A stretch of 64,000 bases of DNA from Vibrio intestinalis (GCF_025195085.2 NZ_JANAVY020000003.1:1-64000), one strand, 5' to 3'. Shown: positions 28,989 through 39,176, numbered from the stretch's first letter. Numbers and translations are program-made. The notes: generated from the sequence alone by a model not told the origin.

Positions 28989-29596
28989 TGCCAGTTCCTT
29001 TGTTTAATATCCACTTTAAGTGTTTGCGAATGCTGACCGTCTTTAGTCGCCGCAATAATAAATAGGTGCCAAAGTGAAGAGTCGGTAGACGCACTAGAGA
29101 GTGGCGTCGAAGAGATAGCAAATGAGGTGACATCAACAACACCATCATCCAATAGGGAGCGGCAATTGCCGACACTATTCAAGGTTAACAGTGTATTTTT
29201 GCTCGTAGAACTTTGTTCGCATACTTGCAGCTTGTTGTCACTCAATCGATAGCGCACATTACGAAAATCGGTCAGTCCCACTTCATCCCGATAGTAAGCC
29301 ATACCAAATTCACTCGCCCCACTGACCTGAATCACATCAGCCGCAGCCGATAGCTTTAGTACTGCACCTAGACCACCATCATATCCAGCTCTTTGAATAT
29401 CCTCTTCAACGGTTTGAAACGTACTGGTCAAAGACTGCAAAAGATTAAGCTGTTGGCTTTTTTCTTGCGCGACTCTCTGCGCTGAAATGAACACACTGCC
29501 AATCAAAGCTAAAGAGACTCCTCCCAAGCCAGCGGCCACTAAGAATTCAATTAAGGAGAACCCCGCAGATTTCCTATTAGCACTTCTCATAGCCAT
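28985..29596 (-). CDS. pilW: Type IV pilus minor pilin, PilW-like
   Basis: The 203-residue protein carries a prepilin leader ending in SAG|FSLIEFLVAAGLGGVSLALIGSVF, with Glu5 and a hydrophobic helix. The globular part has SLxxVEEDIQRAGYDGG, typical of the PilW family. It overlaps the next gene by 4 bases (ATGA) and the gene before it by 20 bases, so the four genes are translationally coupled. It should be inserted in the inner membrane and then at the pilus tip. Confidence 0.85.
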   Translation of the reverse strand: MAMRSANRKSAGFSLIEFLVAAGLGGVSLALIGSVFISAQRVAQEKSQQLNLLQSLTSTFQTVEEDIQRAGYDGGLGAVLKLSAAADVIQVSGASEFGMAYYRDEVGLTDFRNVRYRLSDNKLQVCEQSSTSKNTLLTLNSVGNCRSLLDDGVVDVTSFAISSTPLSSASTDSSLWHLFIIAATKDGQHSQTLKVDIKQRNWQ

Positions 29597-30083
29597 ATAC
29601 TCCTATGGTTGTGCCACATACTTTTATTCGCCCAGGAGGGTTCGCAATAGTAACGCTGAGCTGATTGGTTGAATTACCTTTGGGATTAAATAGCATTGTC
29701 CCGCCATTAGGCCGCCCTCTAACAGGATCGAAAGCAATATATTGCGAAGGGAAATTGTGTTCGAAATCGATTTGTCCAAAACCTGAACCATCGAGATAAA
29801 GAATACTCTGCCCTGAAGCACCGCTACTGTCGGTAAGCTCCATATACCATTGGCCATCTGGCGCAGGAACTGACTGTGGGAAAGAAAAATGTGCATATAG
29901 CTTTTTATTTCGAGCTACCGCTTCAGACTTGCCTTGAATTAAAAAGCCGTTCAACTCACTGGCTAAACGCTGCATCCTGATTGTTTCCATCACTGATTGA
30001 AAACTCGGTACCGCAACCAGCAACATCACCACCAAAAACATCAGTGTGATGACAAACTCTAGTAATGTGAACCCGCGAGTCAT
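29577..30083 (-). CDS. fimT: Type IV pilus minor pilin, FimT/GspH-like
   Basis: A 168-residue prepilin: MTRG|FTLLEFVITLMFLVVMLLVAVPSF has a very short leader, cleavage after Gly4, Glu5 and a long transmembrane helix. The head carries the GspH/FimT pattern (LASELNGFLIQGKSEAVARNKK and a C-terminal PPGRIKVCGTTIGVYGYEKC cysteine loop). It is first in the minor pilin operon fimT-pilW-pilX-pilV and is divergent from the PilE-like gene, sharing a 102-base promoter region. Confidence 0.87.
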   Translation of the reverse strand: MTRGFTLLEFVITLMFLVVMLLVAVPSFQSVMETIRMQRLASELNGFLIQGKSEAVARNKKLYAHFSFPQSVPAPDGQWYMELTDSSGASGQSILYLDGSGFGQIDFEHNFPSQYIAFDPVRGRPNGGTMLFNPKGNSTNQLSVTIANPPGRIKVCGTTIGVYGYEKC

Positions 30084-30185
30084 TTCCCAATTTCCTCTGC
30101 AATTTCCATTGCGAACACCATTCCGCTTGCAATCATGCTAACAGCTATTAAAAATGAGCCAATCGAGAACAAGGAACAACTCGTC

Positions 30186-30617
30186 ATGTCTCTGATAATC
30201 ATGTGTAAACAAAGAAAAAAAAGACTGAAAGCAATGACACTGCTCGAACTATTGGCGGTGGTCATTATTGTGGGAATTATCGTTACGTTCGCCTATCCGA
30301 GCTATCTCAGCCATGTGGTAAAAGCAAACCGCAGTGTCGCACTGAGCGACTTGAGTAAAATTCAGCTCTATCTTGAAAATGGCTATGACGGTAGCTACGT
30401 TAGCGCTGCGAATTCGGTCATGGCAGGGGGTAGTTGCGGTATTTGCGAATCTGATAGCAACAATTACTCAATAACCATTGCTGCGAACAAAGATAACTAC
30501 ACCATCTCGGCGGATCCGCTCAATAAGCAAGAGAAAGATACATGTCTAGGGTCGAGTCAAGACGTCTTGACCCTCAAACAAACGGGAAAAGGTCAGCCAA
30601 TCGCCTGTTGGGACTAA
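30186..30617 (+). CDS. pilE: PilE-like type IV pilin with alanine before the cleavage site
   Basis: The 143-residue pilin starts MSLIIMCKQRKKRLKA|MTLLELLAVVIIVGIIVTF: a long basic leader, then the methylated N-terminus with Glu5 and the helix. The residue before the expected cleavage is Ala rather than the usual Gly, which prepilin peptidase tolerates less well. The head ends with a disulfide loop (CLGSSQDVLTLKQTGKGQPIAC) typical of PilE/PilA pilins. AAGGAA lies 9 bases before the chosen ATG; the frame is open further upstream and another Met is at 30201. It lies between the divergent minor pilin operon and the dnaJ terminator. Confidence 0.78.
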   Translation: MSLIIMCKQRKKRLKAMTLLELLAVVIIVGIIVTFAYPSYLSHVVKANRSVALSDLSKIQLYLENGYDGSYVSAANSVMAGGSCGICESDSNNYSITIAANKDNYTISADPLNKQEKDTCLGSSQDVLTLKQTGKGQPIACWD

Positions 30618-30624
30618 CTCAAAC

Positions 30625-30656
30625 AAAAAAGCCAGCTTAGGTAAGCTGGCTTTCGT
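30625..30656. terminator. Bidirectional terminator between pilE and dnaJ
   Basis: AAAGCCAGCTTA/TAAGCTGGCTTT stem flanked by A and T runs, between convergent genes. Confidence 0.88.
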
Positions 30657-30673
30657 ATTTCTAGTTCGCAGAT

Positions 30674-31825
30674 TTAGCTGGTCAAATCATCGAAAAATTT
30701 CTTCACACCGTTGAAGAAACCTTCTGATTTTGGCTTATGCTTAGTTGCAGCTTCACCGCCACAAGACTCTTCAAACTCTTTTAGAAGTTCTTTTTGACGA
30801 GAGCTTAGGTTAACAGGTGTTTCGACGACTAGCTTAACAATCAAGTCACCGATGCCGCCACCACGAACACCCTTCACACCTTTACCACGCATACGGAACA
30901 TACGGCCTGTTTGCGTTTCTGTCGGTACTTTTAGGTTAACACGGCCATCTAGTGTTGGTACTTCAACTTCACCACCCAGTGCCGCCATTGCAAAGCTTAC
31001 TGGGACTTCGCAGTACAGGTTGTTACCTTCGCGCTCAAAGATATGGTGCTCTTTCACGTGAACTTGAACATATAAGTCACCTGCTGGTGCGCCCATTTCT
31101 CCCGCTTCACCTTCGCCAGATAGACGAATGCGATCGCCAGTATCAACGCCTGCTGGGATCTTAACGTTAAGAGTCTTAGTCTTTTGCTTACGGCCTTGAC
31201 CGTGGCATGAACCACACTTCTCTTTGATGATCTTACCTGAACCATGACAGGTAGGACACGTCTGTTGAACCGCAAAGAAACCTTGACGCATTTGAACTTG
31301 GCCGTGGCCATGACAAGTGCCACACGTATCTGCGGATGTGCCTTTTTTCGCGCCGCTACCATCACAAGTATCACAATGAACCAGCGTTGGTACTTCAATT
31401 TCTTTTTCTACACCACGAACCGCTTCTTCTAGCGTCAGTTCCATGTTGTAACGTAGGTCTGCGCCACGCTGTGCACGGTGACCACCACCGCCACCACGAC
31501 GACCGCCACCGAAAATATCACCAAATACATCACCGAAGATGTCACCGAAATCAGCACCGCCGCCACCAAAGCCGCCACCGCCGAAGCCGCCGCCACCTTG
31601 TTCGAATGCTGCGTGACCGTACTGGTCATACGCCGCTTTCTTCTGCGGGTCGAGAAGAATTTCGTACGCTTCTTTTACTTCTTTAAACTTTTCAGCTGCT
31701 GTGTCGTCACCCTGATTACGGTCTGGGTGGAATTTCATTGCAAGGCGCTTGTACGCTTTTTTGATATCGCGCTCTGATGCATCACGGCTAACGCCTAATA
31801 CTTCGTAAAAATCACGTTTTGACAT
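30674..31825 (-). CDS. dnaJ: Chaperone protein DnaJ
   Basis: DnaJ (Hsp40) delivers unfolded clients to DnaK and stimulates its ATPase. The 383-residue protein has an N-terminal J-domain with HPD at 33-35, a Gly/Phe-rich linker (about 72-115, [18 protein letters not shown] repeats), the central zinc domain with four CxxCxGxG motifs (about 148-215), and the two C-terminal substrate-binding domains with [20 protein letters not shown]. It is downstream of dnaK on the same strand with a 245-base gap, and probably shares its heat-shock transcript. Confidence 0.97.
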   Translation of the reverse strand: MSKRDFYEVLGVSRDASERDIKKAYKRLAMKFHPDRNQGDDTAAEKFKEVKEAYEILLDPQKKAAYDQYGHAAFEQGGGGFGGGGFGGGGADFGDIFGDVFGDIFGGGRRGGGGGHRAQRGADLRYNMELTLEEAVRGVEKEIEVPTLVHCDTCDGSGAKKGTSADTCGTCHGHGQVQMRQGFFAVQQTCPTCHGSGKIIKEKCGSCHGQGRKQKTKTLNVKIPAGVDTGDRIRLSGEGEAGEMGAPAGDLYVQVHVKEHHIFEREGNNLYCEVPVSFAMAALGGEVEVPTLDGRVNLKVPTETQTGRMFRMRGKGVKGVRGGGIGDLIVKLVVETPVNLSSRQKELLKEFEESCGGEAATKHKPKSEGFFNGVKKFFDDLTS

Positions 31826-32038
31826 GCTTTAGTCACCAATTTATTACTGCAAACGGGCCATTATCAGCACCGCTTGGTGTTTCTATATCGTTCTAGCTAA
31901 AAGCTTTCGCTCAATATTCATACTTAAGCTACGCAAAGTATTTAGCTAGAAAGACAGCTTCTACTTACAAACATACGGGCGTTAGAGTTACCTCCGACGC
32001 CCGCATTAAGTTCTCTTACAAAAACTTATCCTCTTTAA

Positions 32039-32060
32039 TAGGAGAGCCTGCGCTCTCCTA
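32039..32060. terminator. Hairpin downstream of dnaK
   Basis: TAGGAGAGC and GCTCTCCTA pair exactly just after the dnaK stop. On the minus strand the following bases are TTAAAGAGG, not a T run, so it may be a partial terminator or processing site that lowers dnaJ relative to dnaK. Confidence 0.55.
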
Positions 32061-32070
32061 ACTTAGAGAA

Positions 32071-33987
32071 TTATTTTTTGTCGTCTTTAACTTCTTCAAA
32101 CTCAGCATCTACAACGTCGTCGTCTTGAGACTGTTGTTGACCAGCGTCAGCGCCTTCAGCTTGTTGAGCTTGAGCTTGCTGTTGAGCGATTTCCATTAGT
32201 TTTTGAGCGGCTGCCATTAGCGCTTGAACTTTCGCGTCGATAGCTTCTTTGTCGTCGCCTTTCTTCGCTTCTTCAAGTTCTTTAATTGCTGCTTCAATCT
32301 TCTCTTTCTCGTCAGCTGGAAGAGCGTCACCTGCTTCTTCAACTTGCTTTTGAGTACCGTGAATCATTTGGTCAGCTTGGTTACGTGCAGTTGCTAGCTC
32401 TTCGAACTTCTTGTCCGCTTCTTTGTTAGCTTCTGCTTCTTGAACCATTTTCTCGATATCTTCATCGCTTAGGCCGCCAGAAGCTTGGATAGTGATCTTC
32501 TGTTCTTTGCCTGTCTGCTTGTCTTTAGCAGATACGTGTAGGATACCGTCAGCATCTAGGTCGAATGTTACTTCGATTTGTGGCATACCACGTGGTGCAG
32601 CTTGGATGCCTTCTAGGTTGAATTGACCTAGAGACTTGTTGTAAGACGCTTGCTTACGCTCACCTTGAAGTACGTGGATAGTTACCGCGCTTTGGTTATC
32701 TTCTGCAGTAGAGAAAACTTGGTTCGCTTTTGTTGGGATAGTGGTGTTCTTCTCAACTAGCTTAGTCATTACGCCGCCCATAGTCTCGATACCTAGAGAC
32801 AGAGGAGTAACGTCTAGTAGAAGTACGTCTTTCACATCACCCGCTAGTACACCACCTTGAACTGCAGCACCCATTGCTACTGCTTCATCAGGGTTTACAT
32901 CGCGACGAGCTTCTTTACCGAAGAATTCAGCAACTTTAGCTTGAACCATTGGCATACGTGTTTGACCACCAACTAGGATTACGTCGTTGATGTCGCTTAC
33001 TGATAGGTCAGCGTCAGCTAGAGCAACTTTTAGCGGCTCAAGAGAACGTTGAACTAGGTCTTCAACTAGAGATTCTAGTTTCGCACGCGTTACTTTAACG
33101 TTCATGTGCTTAGGACCAGTTGCATCAGCAGTTACGTAAGGTAGGTTTACGTCAGTCTGTTGAGCTGAAGACAGTTCGATCTTCGCTTTTTCAGCGGCTT
33201 CTTTAACACGCTGCATTGCTAGAGGATCGTTCTTAAGGTTGATACCTTGCTCTTTCTCGAACTCACCAACTAGGTAGTTGATTAGACGCGTATCGAAATC
33301 TTCACCACCAAGGTGAGTGTCACCGTTAGTTGCTAGAACTTCGAAAGTCTTCTCGCCTTCAACTTCATCGATTTCGATGATAGAGATATCGAATGTACCA
33401 CCACCAAGGTCGTAAACTGCGATAGTGCGGTCGCCGCCTTTCTTATCAAGACCGTATGCAAGCGCTGCCGCAGTTGGTTCGTTGATGATACGTTTAACTT
33501 CTAGACCTGCGATACGGCCAGCATCTTTAGTTGCTTGACGCTGTGCATCGTTAAAGTAAGCAGGAACTGTGATAACTGCGCCAGTTACTTCCTCACCTAG
33601 GAAGTCTTCAGCAGTTTTCTTCATTTTCTTAAGTACTTCTGCAGAAACCTGAGGAGCAGCCATTTTTTGGCCTTGCGCTTCAACCCAAGCATCACCGTTG
33701 TCAGCTTTCACGATGTTGAAAGGCATGATTTCGATGTCACGTTGTACTTCTTCGTCTTCGAAACGACGACCGATAAGACGCTTAATTGCAAATAGCGTGT
33801 TAGTTGGGTTTGTAACCGCTTGACGTTTTGCAGGTTGACCAACTAGAGTCTCACCATCTGTATACGCGATTACTGATGCCGTTGTACGCTCACCTTCCGC
33901 GTTTTCAATTACGCGTGGTTTGTCGCCATCTAAAACAGCAACACAAGAGTTAGTAGTACCTAAGTCAATACCAATGATTTTACCCAT
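32071..33987 (-). CDS. dnaK: Chaperone protein DnaK (Hsp70)
   Basis: DnaK is the ATP-dependent Hsp70 of the DnaK-DnaJ-GrpE system. The 638-residue protein has the ATPase domain (1 to about 385) with [46 protein letters not shown] and the [11 protein letters not shown] region, the hydrophobic linker [16 protein letters not shown], then the substrate-binding domain and helical lid. The tail ends [15 protein letters not shown], the usual EEVKDDK end. Two sigma-32-like promoters lie upstream (34033-34063 and 34109-34138). The sequence is one of the most certain in the window. Confidence 0.98.
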   Translation of the reverse strand: MGKIIGIDLGTTNSCVAVLDGDKPRVIENAEGERTTASVIAYTDGETLVGQPAKRQAVTNPTNTLFAIKRLIGRRFEDEEVQRDIEIMPFNIVKADNGDAWVEAQGQKMAAPQVSAEVLKKMKKTAEDFLGEEVTGAVITVPAYFNDAQRQATKDAGRIAGLEVKRIINEPTAAALAYGLDKKGGDRTIAVYDLGGGTFDISIIEIDEVEGEKTFEVLATNGDTHLGGEDFDTRLINYLVGEFEKEQGINLKNDPLAMQRVKEAAEKAKIELSSAQQTDVNLPYVTADATGPKHMNVKVTRAKLESLVEDLVQRSLEPLKVALADADLSVSDINDVILVGGQTRMPMVQAKVAEFFGKEARRDVNPDEAVAMGAAVQGGVLAGDVKDVLLLDVTPLSLGIETMGGVMTKLVEKNTTIPTKANQVFSTAEDNQSAVTIHVLQGERKQASYNKSLGQFNLEGIQAAPRGMPQIEVTFDLDADGILHVSAKDKQTGKEQKITIQASGGLSDEDIEKMVQEAEANKEADKKFEELATARNQADQMIHGTQKQVEEAGDALPADEKEKIEAAIKELEEAKKGDDKEAIDAKVQALMAAAQKLMEIAQQQAQAQQAEGADAGQQQSQDDDVVDAEFEEVKDDKK

Positions 33988-34032
33988 CAGGCTATCTCCG
34001 AATAAATTCTATTTTCGTTTTGCTATATCCCC

Positions 34033-34063
34033 TATGTGGGGATGGAGAATAGGGATTCAACCC
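34033..34063 (-). promoter_or_regulatory. Sigma-32-like promoter of dnaK, proximal
   Basis: On the minus strand GGGTTGAAT is followed after 13 bases by CCCCACATA, close to the heat-shock consensus CTTGAA-N13..15-CCCCATNT. Confidence 0.7.
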
Positions 34064-34108
34064 TTGCTCACAAACAAAAATAATTATGTTTGCTTCTCTA
34101 TGCCCCTT

Positions 34109-34138
34109 AGATAAGGGCTGCAAAATACTTTTCAAGGG
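34109..34138 (-). promoter_or_regulatory. Sigma-32-like promoter of dnaK, distal
   Basis: On the minus strand CCCTTGAAA precedes CCCTTATCT by about 12 bases. The -35 element matches the heat-shock consensus exactly at CTTGAAA. Confidence 0.7.
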
Positions 34139-34252
34139 TCACCACTAAAAAAAATCCAATTTAATTTGGTTATTTACTCACGTGGCGACCGGATTGCGAA
34201 TCACTTTCAACAAGCTCTGAAAAGCTGAACTCTTTATCTCAAATTTGAAGCA

Positions 34253-34281
34253 CAAAAAAGCGAGGCCTAATGCCTCGCTTT
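34253..34281 (-). terminator. Terminator of the dicarboxylate symporter gene
   Basis: On the minus strand AAAGCGAGGC/GCCTCGCTTT is followed by T residues. Confidence 0.87.
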
Positions 34282-34301
34282 GAATGCTAAATAAACTTCC
34301 G

Positions 34302-35579
34302 TTAAGCGTTCGCTTGTGCCGGTTGAACCGTTACCTCTTCGCCTTCAACACCGATAGCGCCTTCTGATTTTGCAACGATCGTGTTAACTGCGGTATCACC
34401 TACTACGTTTGATGAAGTACAGAACATATCATTGATACGGTCTACCGCTGCAACAATTGCTAGACCTTCTGGTGGCAAACCTAGTTGGTGCAAGATAACA
34501 CCGACCATAACTACACCACCGCCAGGCACACCACCAGCACCAATAGAAAGAAGCAGAACAGTAAAGCCAAGCGTCACAAGATCAGAGACTGCGATTGGTT
34601 GACCAAATGCATTAGCACAGAATACCGCAGCAATCGCAATGTAGATTGACGCACCAGCCATATTCATAGTTGCACCTAGAGGGACACCAAAACCAGCGAC
34701 CGATTTAGATACACCAATTTTATCAGTCAAAGTGCGCATTGTTACAGGAATAGTCGCGTTTGAGCTTGCTGTTGATAGTGAGAACAGAACTTGCTCACGA
34801 GTTTTACGTGAAAACTCACGCGCTGAGATGCCAGTAAATAACTGCACCGCCACTGGGTAAACCACGAAGATCCACAGCACGAGCATAGCAACAACCAGAG
34901 CAACATAACCGGCTACCGATGCTAGCGTCGCTGCATTAAGCGTTGCACCCAATTGAATCATAAGAGCAAATACACCGTAAGGCGCAAGGCTCATTACAAG
35001 GCCAATCAGCTTCATCATAATGTCATTGGCAACTTTGAAGGTACGAATGGCTGGGCCACCTTTCGCATCAAGTGCTTGAATGGCTAGACCTGTCAAAATA
35101 GCCATAAAGATGATTTGTAGCATGTCGCCGTTAGCAAATGCTTGCACAGGGTTGCTTGGAACAATGTTTACAACCATCGAGAAGATATCAGGAGTCTCAG
35201 TTGATTTAAGTGCAACTGAATCAGAAATAGTGCCTGCTAGATTCGCACCCGCGCCTGGCTGAACAATCATAGCGACAGTAAGGGCAGCAATGATCGCGAT
35301 AACGGTATTAAAAATGTATAACGTAAAAGTTTTACCGCCTAAACGACCAAATGAACGAATGTCTTTCAGCTCGACGATTCCACAAACAATAGAAACGTAA
35401 ACCAAAGGAACAACGAGCAGTTTAATCAAAGATACAAACATGCCACCAATGCCTTCTGCGGCACCAAGCAAATAGGTATCAAAAATCGCAATACCGCTAA
35501 ATAAGTACTGAATGGCCGTACCGAGCAATAAACCCGAAAATAGGCCGATAAAAATCTTACTAGAAAGCGATTTATCCAT
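34302..35579 (-). CDS. Sodium:dicarboxylate/glutamate symporter family (DAACS) transporter
   Basis: This 425-residue inner-membrane protein belongs to the dicarboxylate/amino acid:cation symporter family (GltP/DctA/GltPh). About eight transmembrane helices and the two hairpin loops are visible: the serine-rich LSTASSNATIPVTMRTL (HP1), the cation-binding region PLGATMNMAGASIYIA (TM7, NMxGxS/T), GAGGVPGGGVVMVGVIL (HP2) and DRINDMFCTSSNVVGDT (TM8). The Arg/Thr pattern in TM8 that separates dicarboxylate from glutamate carriers cannot be read with confidence. The start was set at MDKSLSSKIFIGL with GGGAG 6-9 bases before it; the longest frame starts ten codons earlier. Confidence 0.87.
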   Translation of the reverse strand: MDKSLSSKIFIGLFSGLLLGTAIQYLFSGIAIFDTYLLGAAEGIGGMFVSLIKLLVVPLVYVSIVCGIVELKDIRSFGRLGGKTFTLYIFNTVIAIIAALTVAMIVQPGAGANLAGTISDSVALKSTETPDIFSMVVNIVPSNPVQAFANGDMLQIIFMAILTGLAIQALDAKGGPAIRTFKVANDIMMKLIGLVMSLAPYGVFALMIQLGATLNAATLASVAGYVALVVAMLVLWIFVVYPVAVQLFTGISAREFSRKTREQVLFSLSTASSNATIPVTMRTLTDKIGVSKSVAGFGVPLGATMNMAGASIYIAIAAVFCANAFGQPIAVSDLVTLGFTVLLLSIGAGGVPGGGVVMVGVILHQLGLPPEGLAIVAAVDRINDMFCTSSNVVGDTAVNTIVAKSEGAIGVEGEEVTVQPAQANA

Positions 35580-35974
35580 TATAAATCTCCCGAGATGTTG
35601 TGTGTGCAATTAATATTTTTATTATTTAATTCACTCATAAATGCGGTGAATGACGCAGATAATACACATCAAAGTAACAAAAGGAAGATTTAATTTACAA
35701 AATTGTTAACAAAAACAAACCAGCAACATATAGCAAACTTGTCACATAAAACAGCATAAACGTTCAAAAATTGTGCATTTCATCATTCGCTAATACAACA
35801 TTAAGTCCGCTAAGTGTTTAGTAGATAAACAATTGCCCTACTCCTAGGGATCGCTTCTGATTTGGGCTTATTCAATTAAACGCCCAAAATTACCGCTACT
35901 CCTACCAGATCAATACGCAAAAAAAACGCCCTTAGCATAACTAAGGGCGTTTCTATCAATTAATGTTAGTTGGC
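35580..35974. other. Intergenic region between the symporter gene and grpE
   Basis: This 395-base AT-rich gap carries the symporter promoter and, at its far end, the grpE terminator. No frame longer than a few dozen codons and no clear RNA structure in the middle (35640-35900) is seen. Confidence 0.5.
35919..35953 (-). terminator. Terminator of grpE
   Basis: On the minus strand AAACGCCCTTAG-type arms (CTAAGGGCGTTT on the other side) are followed by a long T run. Confidence 0.88.
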
Positions 35975-36580
35975 TTATTTAGCCACCATCACCATTGCAG
36001 GACGAACAACACGACCGTTTAGCTCGTAGCCTTTCTGCATTACGAACATAACTGTGTTTGATTCATGGTCTGGGCTTTCTTGAATAGACATCGCCTGATG
36101 GAACTCAGGGTTGAATGCTTCACCTTCAGGGTTGATCTCTTTCAGACCAAACTTAGCCACCGTGTCCACGAACGTTTTATGAGTCAGCTCAACACCTTCA
36201 AGAATTGGTTTAACCGCTTCATTTTCAGTATCCGCTGCTTGAATAGCACGCTCTAGGTTATCAATAACTGGTAGCAACTCTTCAGCAAACTTGTTTAAAG
36301 CGTATTTACGCGCTTTATCAATTTCTTGCTCAGTACGACGACGCATGTTTTCTACTTCAGCTTTCGCACGTAGAACATCATCTTGCTGATCTTTTACTTT
36401 TGCTTCACTAGAAAGAAGCGCTGCTTCTAGTTGAGCAATCTTAGCTTCTTGCTCATCTTGTTCAGTCTCTTCATTCCATTCGATATCCGCTTCAGAACCT
36501 ACCGCTTCTACGTCAGTTTCTGTTGCGTCAGCTTGCTGTTGCAGCTCTTCTTCTTGGATGTTTTTTTCTTCGTTGCTCAT
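35975..36580 (-). CDS. grpE: Nucleotide exchange factor GrpE
   Basis: GrpE releases ADP from DnaK. The 201-residue protein (E. coli 197) has an acidic, Gln/Glu-rich N-terminal tail and long coiled-coil helix (about 40-110), then the C-terminal beta domain with [20 protein letters not shown] and [22 protein letters not shown]. The start is at [15 protein letters not shown] with CTGGAGA just upstream; the frame is open ten codons earlier. It is monocistronic, divergent from nadK, and has a sigma-32-like promoter. Confidence 0.95.
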   Translation of the reverse strand: MSNEEKNIQEEELQQQADATETDVEAVGSEADIEWNEETEQDEQEAKIAQLEAALLSSEAKVKDQQDDVLRAKAEVENMRRRTEQEIDKARKYALNKFAEELLPVIDNLERAIQAADTENEAVKPILEGVELTHKTFVDTVAKFGLKEINPEGEAFNPEFHQAMSIQESPDHESNTVMFVMQKGYELNGRVVRPAMVMVAK

Positions 36581-36674
36581 GATATCTCCAGAATTCAACG
36601 GTATATGCACCTAATGCGTCACGATTATCGCCTTAAGATACACAAAAATTCGCATATTTAGCTAACTTGCCATT

Positions 36675-36704
36675 ATTATGGGGACGAAGATTGTCGAATC
36701 AAGC
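36675..36704 (-). promoter_or_regulatory. Sigma-32-like promoter of grpE
   Basis: On the minus strand CTTGATTC is followed after about 12 bases by CCCCATAA, a good match to the heat-shock consensus. It lies 95-125 bases upstream of the grpE start. Confidence 0.78.
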
Positions 36705-36724
36705 CTATTTCGGTCGGAAAACTC

Positions 36725-37609
36725 ATGAAAAAACCTTTTGAAGTGATCGCCATCATTGGAAAACCCAGAGATCAGCAAGCAATTCAAACACATAAAGAGC
36801 TGTACCTATGGTTAACAGAACAAGGTTATCAAGTATTCATTGATGATAGATTGAGCGAAATTCTCAGTGATGTGCCTGAAGAGCACTTTGCGAGCTTGAT
36901 TCAACTCGGAAAAATCGCTGATCTTGCCATCGTTGTTGGTGGTGACGGCAATATGCTTGGCGCTGCTCGCGTGCTATCGCGCTTTGATATTTCCGTAATT
37001 GGGGTTAACCGTGGCAACCTCGGCTTTTTAACCGACCTTGACCCTGACGATTTCCAAACATCGCTAAAAGATGTATTAGCGGGCGAGTTTATTGAAGAAG
37101 AACGTTTCTTACTTGAAGCTGAAATTCATCGCCACAAACAAATCAAGAGCCACAATACTGCACTCAATGAAGCGGTACTTCACCCGGGACAAGTGGCTCA
37201 TATGATTGAGTTCGAAGTGTACATTGATGATAGCTTTGCCTTCTCCCAGCGATCTGACGGTTTGATTATCTCAACACCAACCGGTTCTACGGCATACTCA
37301 CTATCTGGCGGTGGCCCAATTCTGTCACCGAGCCTCAACGCGATTTCTCTCGTGCCTATGTTCCCTCATACCCTATCAAGCCGACCATTAGTGGTCGATA
37401 GCAAGCGCCACATCAAATTGATTATCTCACCTGATAACCGCGGCACTCAAGAAGTGAGCTGTGATGGCCAAGTTTCTTTGCCTGTATCTCCCGGTGATGA
37501 AATTCATATTTACCAAAGCCCAAATGTACTCAAGCTCATTCATCCAAAAGATTACAGCTACTATCACGTACTTCGAAATAAGCTCGGATGGTCGAGCAAG
37601 CTGTTTTAA
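36725..37609 (+). CDS. nadK: NAD kinase
   Basis: NadK phosphorylates NAD+ to NADP+. The 294-residue protein matches E. coli NadK in length (292) and motif order: the catalytic GGDGN motif at 72-76 (with Asp74), [13 protein letters not shown], the nucleotide-binding [18 protein letters not shown], and the C-terminal SRPLVVD. It is divergent from grpE with an overlapping promoter region. The neighbour order grpE-nadK-recN is standard for vibrios and enterobacteria. Confidence 0.95.
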   Translation: MKKPFEVIAIIGKPRDQQAIQTHKELYLWLTEQGYQVFIDDRLSEILSDVPEEHFASLIQLGKIADLAIVVGGDGNMLGAARVLSRFDISVIGVNRGNLGFLTDLDPDDFQTSLKDVLAGEFIEEERFLLEAEIHRHKQIKSHNTALNEAVLHPGQVAHMIEFEVYIDDSFAFSQRSDGLIISTPTGSTAYSLSGGGPILSPSLNAISLVPMFPHTLSSRPLVVDSKRHIKLIISPDNRGTQEVSCDGQVSLPVSPGDEIHIYQSPNVLKLIHPKDYSYYHVLRNKLGWSSKLF

Positions 37610-37637
37610 TCCGTATAAACCAAGTGTAAATACAACA

Positions 37638-37668
37638 AAGGCTGATGAAATATCATCAGCCTTTTTCA
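37638..37668. terminator. Bidirectional terminator between nadK and the SnoaL-like gene
   Basis: AAAGGCTGATGA/TCATCAGCCTTT stem with a T run on the plus side. Confidence 0.85.
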
Positions 37669-37678
37669 TGTCTAAAGT

Positions 37679-38065
37679 TTATCGCTCGCCTTGCACTTCA
37701 AAATCATCACTCACTAAGCGGGCCTTGCCATCTTGCTGTACTTGCCAAACTTCTTTGTGAACCACTCCAAATGCCTGATTCATCGTCCATTTAGCGGATA
37801 AAATATATGAGTCTTCACCTAGCGCTTGCCACTCTACATCGCTGTACTCAACGTCTTTAAAGCCTTTGTCCATGATATCTTGCCAAAAGGCTTGGATTGC
37901 TTCGCGGCCTTCAAACACGCCAAATGGGCGAGCGTGCATCACACAATCCGCTTGATACTGAGCTGCGCAGCCTTGAGCATCTTGGCTGTTAAAAGCCGCC
38001 TTCCATGCTTCAATACCCTGCTTGCACGCTTCTAGCACTGTTTGTTCAACGTTGTTCACTGACAT
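37679..38065 (-). CDS. SnoaL/NTF2-like domain protein
   Basis: This 128-residue protein is a single NTF2/SnoaL-type fold: a long N-terminal helix region (VLEACKQGIEAWKAAFNSQDAQGCAA), the pattern QYQADCVMHARPFGVFEGREAIQAFW, typical of SnoaL-like proteins, and a final beta sheet (KEVWQVQQDGKARLVSDDFEV). Such proteins bind small molecules or act as isomerases; no substrate can be assigned. I set the start at MSVNNVEQ with GAAGAGA at fair spacing. It is divergent from the LysR gene, which probably regulates it. Confidence 0.75.
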   Translation of the reverse strand: MSVNNVEQTVLEACKQGIEAWKAAFNSQDAQGCAAQYQADCVMHARPFGVFEGREAIQAFWQDIMDKGFKDVEYSDVEWQALGEDSYILSAKWTMNQAFGVVHKEVWQVQQDGKARLVSDDFEVQGER

Positions 38066-38181
38066 AATCATTTCTCTTCACTCAGTATTTTCGACAAGCA
38101 CAGATTACAAAATCTGATTAGAATGAAATACAAAGACAATAGAAATCACTGTTTAACCAAATCAAACAATAAAGAGTCGTT

Positions 38182-39045
38182 ATGAACCGCTTAAGACAAA
38201 TGTCTATCTTCGCGCACATTGTTGAACAAGGCTCAGTTTCCGCAGCCGCAGACAAACTTGACCTCTCTAAATCAGTGGTAAGCCAACATCTCAAAGCCTT
38301 AGAGCAACAATTAGGCGCGACACTACTCAAACGTACTACACGCCGCCAAAGCCTAACGGAACTGGGCGAGCAATTTTACGCTAGCTGTAAAAACATCAAT
38401 CTCGTCGCGGAGCAAGCGTGGCAAAGTGCCATTAACCAGCAAAGTGAGCCATCGGGTCGAATTCGTATTACTGCCCCTCATGCGCTCATGGACACCCTGA
38501 TCACTCCTGTAATCGCTGAGCTTATTCAGCGTTATCCTAAACTGCGTCCTGAACTTATTAATGATGACCAGCATCTCGATTTTATGGCGCACGATATTGA
38601 TCTAGCGATCCGAGTGGGCAACTCACCCGATAGTAACTTAAAGCAAAAGCGTATCGGCCATTTTCGCGACATACTGTGTGGAACCGCTGAAATGAAAGGC
38701 AAACCAATAGAGGCTTTGCCTTACATTGCCAACGCATGGCAGGGTAAACAATATCCACACCTTCTAACCAACCAGAAAGGTGAAAGCCGCACCTTCACTA
38801 GCTATGCCACTTGCATGACTAACTCTTTTCATAGCGCTTTAGCATTAATCAAATCAGGTGCGGGAATTGGAATCATCCCTGACTTTTGCTTCGCGGCTCA
38901 AACTGACACCCAGCATCTCGTCAACTTAACGCCAAACTTTCATCTACCGAGTAATACCGTTTATGCACTCACCTCGTTTACTCAAGCAGCCCCAATTGCA
39001 GTGAGTTACTGTATCGAAATGTTAGAAAAGCGCTTAACTCAATAG
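38182..39045 (+). CDS. LysR-family transcriptional regulator
   Basis: The 287-residue protein has an N-terminal winged helix-turn-helix (about 1-60: MNRLRQMSIFAHIVEQGSVSAAADKLDLSKSVVSQHLKALEQQLG) followed by the LysR effector-binding domain (about 90-285) with SGRIRITAPHALMDTLITP and ALIKSGAGIGIIPDF. The overall form is that of the CrgA/DsdC-like LTTR branch. It is divergently transcribed from the SnoaL-like gene 116 bases away, and control of that gene together with itself is the likely arrangement. Its ligand is unknown. Confidence 0.88.
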   Translation: MNRLRQMSIFAHIVEQGSVSAAADKLDLSKSVVSQHLKALEQQLGATLLKRTTRRQSLTELGEQFYASCKNINLVAEQAWQSAINQQSEPSGRIRITAPHALMDTLITPVIAELIQRYPKLRPELINDDQHLDFMAHDIDLAIRVGNSPDSNLKQKRIGHFRDILCGTAEMKGKPIEALPYIANAWQGKQYPHLLTNQKGESRTFTSYATCMTNSFHSALALIKSGAGIGIIPDFCFAAQTDTQHLVNLTPNFHLPSNTVYALTSFTQAAPIAVSYCIEMLEKRLTQ

Positions 39046-39176
39046 AAAGTTAACAAGCCATAAGCAAATGATTTAAATAAAATACCAGTCTCTTACACAC
39101 CCACTAGCGCGTGAATCAATGACAAGCCTCGTTAGATTAACTCTACTTCGCTCACAAATTTCATTCAGCCTCTTTA

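Larger units (their letters stand above)
33988..34301. other. Regulatory region upstream of dnaK
   Basis: This 314-base region contains the two heat-shock promoters and the terminator of the symporter gene (34253-34281). The dnaK leader is AT-rich with GGAG just before the ATG. No protein frame is supported. Confidence 0.6.

Noticed and set aside
31054..31777. Long frames overlapping dnaJ in other frames and on the plus strand.
   Set aside because: They arise from the skewed codons of the Gly-rich and zinc regions of dnaJ, and have no own signals.
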